A stretch of DNA of 64,000 nucleotides from assembly GCA_002049455.2 (NCBI GenBank), contig KV918921.1, positions 1 to 64,000 on the forward strand, given 5' to 3'. This document shows positions 52,139-62,293 of the stretch, in pieces. Both the position numbers and the translations under genes were made by a program. A model generated the notes under the pieces. It had not been told where the DNA came from, searched no databases, and worked only from the letters and a program-made list of their open reading frames with translations. Every line of letters begins with the position of its first letter. Within the stretch, counting starts at the first letter, position 1. The stretch comes from Porphyra umbilicalis. Taxonomy: Eukaryota > Rhodophyta > Bangiophyceae > Bangiales > Bangiaceae.

Positions 52139-55100
52139 ACCACCACCACCTCCGTCGGCCGCCCCCGACGCGGCCGCTTCCGCGTAGCGGTCAACGAGGG
52201 CGTCGGCCAGCTGCCCGTAGCGCTCCGCGCTGTCCCCCACGGCGGCGCGCAGGTAGGCGGCCGGCGCGGCGGGCGGGGGCGCCCACCCGTCCGCCCCACA
52301 CCCGTCGGTCAGCGAGTGCACCTTGCCGTCGGGCGGCCGGTCACCAAACGACGGGGCGGCGAGGAGGGTGTCAACCCCCGCCCCCGCGTCGGCGTCAAAG
52401 GCGGCCGACCAGGCGCCTTGGGCCTCCCACACCTTGCGCTTAACGTCGAGCGGGAGGCCGGCGTAGGGGGGTTTGGCGGGCGCCGCCGCCGCCAACTCGG
52501 CGAGCAGGTGCTCGGGCGGGTCGGGCAGGTGCACGAGGGCGGCGGTCGGCACGGGCGCCAAGTGAGGGGTCGTCAAGTGGGGGGCCGCCACCTCGAGGAG
52601 CGCCTCCATGGCGTCGGCCGTGGCGGGCGGGAGGGTGGGGGCGGCGGCGGCGGCGGCGCCGCGGCCGCCGCCGTCCCCCGCGCCGCCCGTGCCGACGCCG
52701 CCGGCGGTGATGGAGGCGACGAGCTTGTCGACCATGTAGGTGAGGACGCGCGCGTGCACCTCTGCGTGCGTCAAGCCCGACGCGGTGAGGAGCGTTAGTG
52801 CCGGCTCCGCCGCCGCCGGCAGGTTGTGGGTGCGTTGAAAGGCGGCGATAAAGGCAGCCACGTTGGGGTGGTCTCCCGACAGCTGCTCGAGGAGGTACCG
52901 CTTGCCGGCGGCGCCGATGAGGGGCGAGTCGGGCAGAACAACCGGCGGCCCGACCGACGAGGCGGGGGACGTTCCGCCAACGTCCCCGTCGGCAGCGTCG
53001 CCGTCAATGTCCATCTCATCGTCTGAGAGGGCGTCGCCGTCGCCCCCGCCGCCGCCCCCTCCGTCGTCGTCGTCGTACATGGCATCGTCATTGTCGGCCC
53101 CGCCACCGCCGCCGCCCGCGTCGCAAAAAGCGCCCCCGTCCCCACCGGGGGGACAACGGGCTGGCCCTCTGCCGTCGGCGTCGTGGCGGGAGGGCTCCCG
53201 CCCGCGGGATGCCCGCCACCGTCGTCGCCGCCGGCAGGTGCGGCGCTCATGGCACCGTCGCCGCCAGCGTCGGCGGCCGCCGCCGCCACGGGTGCGGCGG
53301 CCCCAACCGGCGGGCCACTCGCCGTCGGGACGGCGGCGAGTGCGCCACTGGCGGCGGGACGGCCGCCACCGTCATTGTCGCTGGCGGGCGCGCCACTCAT
53401 CCCACGGTCGGTGGCAGCGTTGCCGCCCGCCGTCGTCGTTTGGTCAGCGGCCGCCGTCGCTGCCGCGGGCTCTGCTGCGGCCGTCGCCGCCGCCGCGTCG
53501 GTGCGAGCACCCGCACCGTCTGCGGCGCCGACGGCGGGCAGTGTCGACGTCGCCACGGGCGACGTGGCTGGCCCCGGCGCCGGCGCCGACGCCAGCACGC
53601 GCAGCGTCTCTGCCGCCCGCGCCGCCGGCGCCACCGCCGCTGGCGCCACAGACACGGCGCCACCCCTGTTCGGTAGTCCACTCAGCGGCGGCGTCGGCGG
53701 CGGCGCCACGGAAGCGGCGCCACCCCCCATCGGCGATCCACTCAGCGGCGGCGGCGGCGGCAGTGGCGGCAGCGGCGGCGGCAAAGGCAACGGCGGGGCG
53801 CCGGCAGCGCCGCCGGTGCTCCCCGTCCCCGCCCCCGACACGGTGGGGGCGCCACTCGGCGTCGCCCCCCCCCCCCCACGACCACCCACTCGGAGCGCAC
53901 CGTCGACGGGGACGACAGGGCCGTGGCGACGGGCGACGGCAGCGGCGGCCGCGCCGGCGCCGGCGGCGGCGACGTTGCCGGCGGCGGCGGGCCGGGCGTC
54001 GCGGGGGGGGCACCGGCGACGCCACAACCGACGGCAGGCGGGGGGTCGCGGGGGGGCGACCGGTGACGCGGCCACCGAGGGGGGGGGGTCGGCACGGCCG
54101 CCGCCGCCACGGGGGAACCCGTGGGGGGGGGGGGGGGGCGCCCGCCGCTGCGACCGGCGACGGAGGGGCGGGGGCGGCGGCGGGTGCGCGCGAGGCGGCG
54201 GCCGCACTTGCGGGGCGGGCACACCGTCGGCGGCGGCAGCGAGCGACGCGGCAGCGGGCGACACGGCAGCGGGCGACACGGCAGCGAGCGACGCGGCAGC
54301 GGGTGACGCGGCAGCGGGCGACACGGCAGCGGGCGACACGGCAGCGGGCGACACGGCAGCGGGCGACACGGCAGCGGGCGACACGGCAGCGGGCGACACG
54401 GCAGCGGGCGAAACGGAAGCGGGCAACACGGAAGCGGGCGACGCGGCAGCGGGCGACGCGGCAGCGGGCGACGCGGCAGCGGGCGACGCGGCAGCGGGCG
54501 ACGCGGCAGCGGGCGACGCGGCAGCGGGCGACGCGGCAGCGGGCGGGGCGGCAGCGGGCGGGGCGGCAGCGGACGGGGCGGCAGCGGGCGCGGCGGTCGG
54601 CTGCTGCGTCGCCGCCGCCGCGGGAGCCGCCACGCTCACGGGCGTGGGGGCGGCAGCGGCAAAGGCGCCGCCGCCGCCGCCGGCGAATGGCACGGGCAGC
54701 GGCGTGGCGGGCGCGCCCGGTGCAACACGTGCCGCCGCCACCGCGGCAGTCGTCGAGGCAGCCGCCGTGGCGGCAGCTGGCGCAGCCGCCACAGCCGCCA
54801 ACGGCGCCGCGCCCGTCGCGTCCACCGCGCCCGCCGCGCCCGCCGCGCCCGCCGCGTCGGCAGCCGACGCGGCCGCCGTCGTTGCCGCCGCCGGTACCGC
54901 CGGCAGCGTTGCCGACGGCGCCATGGACGGTGTTGCGTGCGCCGCCGCCGGCCGTGGCGCCGCTGACCTTGTCGACGGCGCCGCCGTCGGTGACGCCGCC
55001 GGTACCGGCGGCGGTGTGGTCGGCCGAGCCGCCGCCGACGCTGCTCGAGGTGCCGCCGGCGGGACCGCCGCCGGCGCCCCAGTGGCAGCCGACGGGCGTG

Positions 55101-58100
55101 CCGGCGGAGCGTCCGCCGGGTGCACGGGGGGAGCCGCCGACAGAGCTGCCGCCGGTGCCGTCGACGGCGCCGCTGCGGCAGCGTCGGCCGCCGCCGCCGC
55201 TGGCGCGCCCGCCGCTCGGACCAAAGCAGCGGGCGCCGCCGCGGATGGCGGCGCCGCCGCCGGCACCAAAGCACCGGGCGCCGCCGTGGTCGGCGGCGGC
55301 GCCATCGGCGGCGGTGGCACGGGCGCAGCCGGCGCTGCCGCGGCCGGCGGCAATGGCGACAGCGGCGGCGGCGGCGGCGCGGCGGGCGGGGCCCGCTCGG
55401 CCGGCGCTGCCGGCGCTGCCGCCGGGGCGGGCCCTGCCGGCGGCGCGGTTAGCGCCGCCGAGGTCGGCCCCGTCGCCACTGCCGGCGCAGCCGACACTGC
55501 CGGCGGCGCCGGTGCACTTGCCGCCGCGGCCGACGGCACCCGCGGCTCGTGTGACGCCGCCACCGCCGTCGGCAACGATGCGGCGGGGGCCGAGGCAGGC
55601 GCGGCCGTCGCCGCCGCCGCTCTTGAAAGCGTCGCCGCTGCCGGCAGAGACGACAAGGGCGGCGCTGCGGGTGCACTCGCCGCCGCAGTCGCAGTACCGG
55701 GTGGCACGGGCCGAGCGGCCACGGTCATTGCCGGCGATGCGGAGGCCGGCGAGGCAGACGCCGCCGACGCTGCCGACACCGTCGGCGACCGCTGCGCGCC
55801 CGTCGCCCCGACCGGTGCGCTCGCCAGTGCCACGGGCGTGGCAGGAGCAGGCACAGCCGGCGGCTCCACCTTGGCGTCACCCACGCCCGCCTCGGCCGAG
55901 CCGACCGCGGGAGGCTGGGTGGCCACGGAGGACGGCGCCGCCATTGCTGTTCGTGCAGGAGCGTCGCCCGATGCTCCCGCTGCCGGCGCAGTCGCCGCGG
56001 TGGTGGCGGTCGGCACCGCAGGTGCCGCGGGCACCGCCGCCGCCGCGGGCGCCACCGCAGGCGCCGCCGACGCGGGCCCGGCCGCGGGCGCCGCCGCCGC
56101 GGGCCCGGCGGCGACCGCCGCCCTGACGGGCGGCCGCGCGGCGGCCGGCGGCGGCGTTTGGGCCACCGCCGACGCGGGCGCGGCGGCCGCCACCCGCGCC
56201 GCCACCGCCGGCGCGACGGCGGCGGGCGTGACGCGGGCGACCGACGGCGCCGGTACAGGCGCGACGCCCGCAACGGTCAACGTGGCCGCGGGTACGGTCG
56301 GCGGGATGGCCACCGCCGTCGGCGGCGCGGCCGACGCCGGGAGAGGCGTCGCCCCACCCGAGGCGCCGCCGCCCGGCGGCAACGTCACGGCCGGCGCACC
56401 AACGGCCGGCGGCGGCGCACCGGCAGCGGTCACGTCCACGTCCATTGTGTCGGAGGGGGCGGCGGTGCTGCGCGCCACAGACGCCGCGCCCGTCGCCGGC
56501 GTGTCGCCCGTCGCCGGCGTGTCGACGACCATGGCGTCGTCGGCTGCCGCCCCTGCCGTTGCAGCGGGTGCGGGCGGGCCGCTCCCCGCCGGGGTGTCCA
56601 CCGCCATGACATTGACATCGCTGTCAGCCTCTGCAGCGACTGCACCGTGCCGTGCACCAGGCTGGGCAAGTCCCGGGAGAGCAGGTGTCGGCACAGGGGT
56701 GATTGCAGCTGGCGCCGGTGCTGCATCCGCCGACGAGGGGGGGTACCGCACCGTGGGTGCCCGTGGTGTCGTTGCTGACGCCGCAGCCGACGGTGCAGCA
56801 GTCGCCTGTGCGGCTGGTGCAGAAGCAGCCGGTGCGCTGTGTGAAGCAGCCGCCGGTGCGCCTGCCAACGCAGCCGCCGGTGCGGCCGATGGAGCAGCCA
56901 CACGCGCGGCTGGTGGAGCAGCCGCCGGTGCACCCGGTGAAGCGACCGACGGTACAGCTGGTGGAGTAGCCACCGGCGCGGGGGGTGGAGTAGCCACGGG
57001 TGCAACCGGTGAAGCAGCAGACGGTTTGGCTGCTGGCGTAACGACCAGTGTGGCCCGTGGAGAAGTTGCCAATGTAGCCAGTACAGCAGCCACTGGTGCG
57101 GCCGATGAAACAGCAGCCGGTGCGGCCGGTACAGCAGCCACCGGCGCGACCCGTGCAACAGCCGCCAGTGCGGCCGGTGGAATAGCCGCCGGTGAGACTG
57201 GTGGAAAAATTGCAGGCGAGGCCGGAGCAGCAGCTGCTGATGACACCGGCGCAGCAGCCGCCGGGGCGGCCAATGGAGCGGCAGCTGTTAAGCTCGAGCG
57301 AGCAGCCGCCGACGAGTTTGAGGAGGCGGCCGTCGACGAGGTCGAGGGACGAGCTCCTGGTGTGGCTGGCCCCCCAACTACTGGTTTTGCTGGCGAAGTG
57401 GTCGGCAGTGGTGCACGTGCCGTCAAAACCGCGGGCGTCTGTCCAACAAAGGACGGCGCGGCAGGGGACGGGGCACTTGCAGCGGGCAGCACCGTAGACA
57501 GAGCAGCGTTCGCAGGCATAGTGCCGGCTGAGCGACCGCCCGCCGACGTGGAGCTTGGCGGTGACGCATGTTGAGGCGCCGCCGGCGCCGCCGCCGCCAC
57601 TCCTGTCACGGGAGCGCTCGGCAAGGTGGGAGCTGCCCCCGATGTGGTCGCTGCGGACGACACGGCCGGCGACGGCGTTGCGGCAGGCACGGGCGCGGCG
57701 GCTGCCGCCCCAGCAGCTGCGGGCAAAGCCGCGCCCGCAGCAAGACGTCCAGACAACACAGGCGCCGCGACCACAGGCGCCGCTCCAGCCGCCGCCGCCG
57801 CCGGCGCAGCGGCCGCCGCCCCCACCGGCGTCGACGTGTCAAGCGTGCGCGCAGCCGGCCGCGGCAGCGGCGGCGGCGCTACCGCCGCCGGCAACACAGG
57901 GCCGAGGGGGACAGCCGGCGACGCGGGGCCAGCGGCGCCCCGGGGCGAGCGGCCCGCAGGGGCCGGCGCCGCCACGGGCGCGACGACGACCGCCGGCGCG
58001 CCTGGCGCCGCCACGGGGGCGGCGGCGGGCGTCGCGACCGCGGGGCCCCCCGACGCGTGGACGGGGATGGCGCCGTGAGCGGCTGCGCGTTCCCGCTGCG

Positions 58101-60173
58101 CGGGCGTTGGCGACGCCGCCGCCGCCGCCGCCGTCCCCAATGCTGCCGCCGGTGCCACCGTCAGTGTCGCTGCCGCTGGTGTCGCCGCCAGTGCCGCCGC
58201 CGGCGTCGCCACCGTCGCCAGTGTCACCGCCGCCGGTGGTGCAAACCGCGTTGCCGGCGGTGCTGGTGCCGCCACCGGTGCCGCCATCGCCGCCAGTGTC
58301 GCAGGCGGCTCTGGCGCGGCGGTCCGAGACACCGCCGTGCCGGCGACGCGCGGCGTGCCCTCACCAGACACCACTGCTGGCGCCGGGCTCGGTGCCGCAG
58401 GCGCCGCCGCCGCAGCGGGGGGGGGTGTGACCGCCGACGGCCGCGCGGGGGCGGGCGCGCCGCGTCTGGGCACCGCGCGGGCGGGCACAGGGGGCACGCG
58501 CGCACCGGCCGCCGGCGCAGCGGGCGTCGGCCCCGGGGGGGAAACGCGGCGGGTGTCGACGCGGCAGCGGGCAACGCCGCGGGCGGCGAGCGGGTGGGTG
58601 CGGGCAGACGAGGGGCAGACGCCGGTGCCGTCACGGACGCAGACGGCGTCACAGACGCTGCCGGCGACCGCGGCGCAGGCGCCGCAGCGGCAGGCGCGGC
58701 CGCAGCGGGCGCCGGCAGAGTCGGTGCGGGCGCCGTTGGCGTGGTCGCAACGGGAGCGCGCGCTGCCGCCTGCGGCAACGTCGGCCGCGGCGCTGCGGCG
58801 GGCGCGGGCGGGGCGGCGGGCGGTGGGCGAGGTGTCGGCGTCGGCGGCGGCGGCGGCGCCGCCGCCACCGCCGGTGCAGGTGGCGGCATACCCGCCAGTA
58901 AAGGCGCCGTCAGAGGCGTTGCAACGACAGGCTTGGACGCCAAAGGCGGCGCCGCAGCCTGCGTAGCAGCAGATGGAGCGGCAACAACCGGTGTGGCTGC
59001 AACTGGTGTAGCAGCAACTGGCGTCGTCGTTGCAGGCGATGCCGTTGTAGGCGGTGCCGCTGCCGGCGGTGCCGCTGCCGGCGGTGCCGCTGCCGGCGGT
59101 GCCGCTGCCGGCGGTGCCGCTGCCGGCGGTGCCGCTGCCGGCGGTGCCGCTGCCGGCGGTGCCGCTGCCGGCAATGCCGCTGCCGGCGGTGCCGCTGCCG
59201 GCGGTGCCGCTGCCGGCGGTGCCGCTGCCGGCGGTGCCGCTGCCGGCGGTGCCGCTGCCGGCGGTGCTGTCGCCGGCAGTGCCGTCGCCACCGGTGCCGT
59301 CGTTGGAGCCATCGCGACAGGCGGTGCCCCTCCCCGCGTCCCCGCGGCAGATGGTGCCGCGGCAGGCGTCGCCGCGGCAGGCGACGCCATGGCAGGCGCC
59401 TTTACGGCCGGCGGCACTCCGCCCTGCGACAGAGGTACGACATTCCGATGCGCCGCCACCAACGATGGGATTGTTGCGCTCGCTGCAGGTGCTGGCGCTG
59501 GCACCCCCACTGCCGCCGCGACGGGCGCCACCACGGATGGGGCGACCGGCAGAGGCGCGGCGGCTGCGGGAACGGCCGCTGCCACCGCTGCTATTACGGG
59601 TGCCGCCACGGCTCGCGCCTCGACCGCTGGCGCATCGGCGGCAGGTGCGGATGAGGGTGGCACCTCTGCGGCATGCTCCCCAACCACCCGCGCCGCAACA
59701 GCCGGCGCCGCAACAACCGGCGCCGCAACAGCCGGCGCCGCAACAGCCGGCGTCACCACGACGGGCGTCGCAACAGGTGGCTTTGCCACAGCCGGCGTCG
59801 CCACGACAGGCGCCGCCACGACGGGCGTTGCAACAGCCGGCGTCGCCACGGTAGGCGTCGCCACTGGCACATTCGCCACCGCCGCCACAGCCTCTATCGG
59901 CGCCACCTCCGGTGTCGTCACCACGGCCGCCGCCGGCGTGACAGGCGTCGCTTCGATCGGTGCCGCTTTGGCCGCCGCCGCCTCGGCTGCCGCCACCTCG
60001 GCCGCCGCCGCCTCGGACGCCGCCCCCTCGGCTGCCGCCGCTGCCGCCGCCGCCGCCTCGGCCGCCGCCGCCGCCGCCGCCGCCGCCGCCTCGGCTGCCG
60101 CCACCTCGGTCGCCTGACATGCCGCCGCCGCCTCGGTCGCCTGAAATGCCGACGCCACCTCGGCCGCCGTCCC

Positions 60174-60216
<43 letters not shown>

Positions 60217-60874
60217 TCCACCGGCACCACGTCCATCGGCGTCACGTCCACCGCGGCCGGCACCTCTGCCGCGGCCGGCACGGCGGGCGCGTCCACGGCC
60301 GCCGCCGGCGGCGGCCCCCCCCCCCCCCCGGCCACGCCGAAGTCACAACCCCCCCCCCGGCCACGGGGCGGTCGACACGATGCCGTCGAGGCGGGCCGCC
60401 GCACCCCCCCCCCCGCCGCCACGCCCGCGCCGACCCCCCAGCCGCTCGTGTCCATCAGCCACCCCCCGCCCCCCCCGCCCGCGCCGCCGTGCCACCCCCC
60501 CCGCCGTTGTCCCTATCGAGCCGCCGCCGCTGCGCGGGGGGCGGCGCCGCCCACAACTCGGCGGCGGCCGCCGCGGCGGCCGCCGCGGCGGCCGCCTCCA
60601 AATCCGCCCCGCCGCCGCCGCCGCCGCCGTCGGGTGAGGGGGGGAGCGCGGCCGCGGCGACGCCCCTGCCAAGGTCCGACGCGGCCGCAGGGGCGGCAGA
60701 CGCGGCGGGTGCGGGTGCCACCGGCGCGGCCGGCGTGGCGCACGGCGCGGCAGCGTCGGGGGGGGGGTGTCTGCGTTGCCCGCGCCCGCGCCGCTGCCGG
60801 CGCCGCCGCCGTGGGCGGGCGCGAGCGCCTGCCCGGGTGGGGGGCCATCGGCGCGCGGGGGGGGCGGCCGCCAC
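51057..60874 (-). CDS. NELF-B (COBRA1)-like protein with giant Ala/Pro-rich N-terminal extension
   Basis: The C-terminal ~670 residues (53080 to 51057) start acidic (ALSDDEMDIDGDAADGDVGG). Then come YLLEQLSGDHPNVAAFIAAF, VHARVLTYMVDKLVASI, DAMEALLEVAAPHLTTPHLA and LPLDVKRKVWEAQGAWSAAF. EYGSLLISLTVAIGAASALA and VAFTLDAAARKGELTPAAAA follow, ending, after a one-base step at the C run 51134-51143, WVGSVADVLLDAMDEWEHGI. The order and spacing (LLE.., P.L.PV...HLP..PE, VKR.+W) follow NELF-B, the HEAT-like subunit that holds paused RNA polymerase II with NELF-A/C/E. Upstream the minus frame stays open about 2,500 residues through Ala/Pro/Thr/Ser repeats, stepping one base near 53.10, 58.54 and 60.35-60.48 kb. 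Recurrent acidic motifs (VMAVDTPAG, AMVVDTPATG, TMDVDV, PMDVVPVE) on this strand argue for one protein. The start is unresolved, between 60455 and 61077. Confidence 0.6.
54236..54596 (-). repeat. 15 bp tandem repeat, ~24 copies, encoding SPAA(A/V) pentapeptides
   Basis: Plus-strand unit GCAGCGGGCGACACG with few substitutions. On the minus strand each unit is one pentapeptide: PPAAA x2, SPAAA x7, two SV variants, SPAAV x6, then mixed. The array keeps exact multiples of 15 throughout, so it never disturbs the frame. Confidence 0.85.
59050..59284 (-). repeat. 15 bp tandem repeat, ~16 copies, encoding PPAAA pentapeptides
   Basis: Plus-strand unit GCGGTGCCGCTGCCG, almost perfect, with one LPAAA variant. 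On the minus strand it reads PPAAAPPAAA without interruption. It is part of the NELF-B-like N-terminal extension. Confidence 0.85.
59689..59875 (-). repeat. 15 bp tandem repeat, ~12 copies, encoding VA(T/A)P(A/V) pentapeptides
   Basis: Plus-strand unit CAACAGCCGGCGCCG, more diverged than the other two arrays. On the minus strand: VATPT, VATPA, VATPV, VAAPV, VATPA, VAKPP and so on. Third array of the extension, nearest its N-terminus. Confidence 0.75.
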
Positions 60875-62293
60875 GGGGCTGACAGAGGGGGTCGTGAGAG
60901 GGGGGGGGGGGGAAGTGGCGCGCGGGTGTGTGGTGGAATGGGCGTGTGGGGGGGGGGGGGTGGGGGGACCGCGCTACGCTGCACCCGCCGGGCGGCGGGC
61001 GGTGGCGCGCGGGAACAAACGGCGGCCGACCAGCGGGTCGGCGGGGGTGGAGTGCCGGCCGGCGCGGATCTGGTCACCCCCCCCCCCCCTCACACACGCG
61101 TGCGGGAGCGGGGGGCGGTCGGCGCTTGGCCGCGCGGTGCCTCGGCTGCCCCGTTGATCCGCCGACACGTGGCCACGGCTCCGCCGCTTCCGTCGGATGA
61201 CGCGTGGCCCGTGGTCGACCAGAGGCGGCACGGGCGTGCATCCGGCAGGCGGCGGGGGTGGGGGCGCGCCCGACGGACCGCCGCGGCGGCGCGGTGCACG
61301 TGGTGACGGCGGGGGGAGCGGCGGGACGGCGGGGGGCGGCGCTTGACCGCAACGACGCGCGGGCGGCCTGGGGCGTTTAATAGTCGTCGGGGGACGGCGA
61401 CTCGATTCACTGCGCCCACGGGGGGTCATCGACAGGGTCAGCGCTCCAACCACCTTTGCCTACGACGACCGCACCCTTTCTGTCCCTCCTTTCGCCTCCC
61501 TGCGCTGGAGCGCGTGCTTGTGAGCCGTGCAAGTGAGCAGACAAACAGTTTCAGCAGCACTCTGCTCAGAGGAGGTACTCGCATGTTCGCCATGGGAGCT
61601 CGTCGGGGACGGCCTCGACACGCAGCCAAACGTCTGGGCGGGGCCTCTGTGACGACGCCACGTTGGGCACGGCACCGAAACTAGAACGCCTGTGCGGCTC
61701 TTGCTCGCGCCCCTAGCGGAATTGGGGCTATTCCAACTGCCGGAAGCGCCGTGTTTCTTCGTGGCCGTTTCTGCTCGTCTATGGGGGACGATTTCGGTCG
61801 GGGGCACGTGCGCCCCGTCAGCTGTGGCGGCGACTCGAACAGTGGCGACGCGGGCAGGACGGGGAGCGACGCTGGCTTGCGTGCATCATCCAGCCGCCGC
61901 CACCTCTGCCGCCGCCACCTCTGCCGCCGCCGTCGCCGCCGCCGCCGTCGCCGCCACCACCACCACACGGCGGGCGTCGCTGCAACAGCCGGGAATGCTA
62001 AATATAGTGCGCTACCTGAGCGACGGTCGTGACCGCAACCGCCTTGTAAGCCGCCGCCGGTTTGCGCACCCACCCCACCACGCCGTCCGCGCTCGCAAAA
62101 CCCCGCCCCTCGGTCATTGGTAACAAGGTGAGGTATGAAAAATATTTGTTGACACTCCATGGAACAGACGCGGGCTCTTCCTTCTATGTACAGTGTACAG
62201 AGCTACAATGATCTACACCCCGCAACTCCCCCGGCCGGCCCGTGCCCGTGTGCGGTGGCGACACTCAAGCTGACTGCGGCGTCGACGACACGG
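60875..62293. other. Spacer between NELF-B-like gene and coiled-coil gene
   Basis: G runs at 60900-60912, 60949-60962 and C runs at 61077-61089 make frames meaningless in the first 250 bp, which may include the true 5' end of the NELF-B-like gene. From 61.4 kb the sequence is mixed, with a CCG/CCACCT microsatellite (61893-61968). 62.1-62.29 kb is A/T-richer, the 3' flank of the coiled-coil gene. No gene called. Confidence 0.45.
61893..61968. repeat. CCG / CCACCTCTG microsatellite
   Basis: GCCGCCGCCACCTCT twice, then GCCGCCGCCGTC-type units, then a CCACCACCA end. A simple trinucleotide-based repeat. Confidence 0.7.

Noticed and set aside
54236-54596. CRISPR array
   Set aside because: The 15 bp units are contiguous with no spacers, and the window is eukaryotic.
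53183-60117. Very long plus-strand open frames opposite the NELF-B-like gene (Gly/Ala/Asp and Arg/Gly-rich)
   Set aside because: They are the antisense of repeat DNA that lacks stops in all frames. They have no domain and do not connect to any conserved sequence, whereas the minus strand does.
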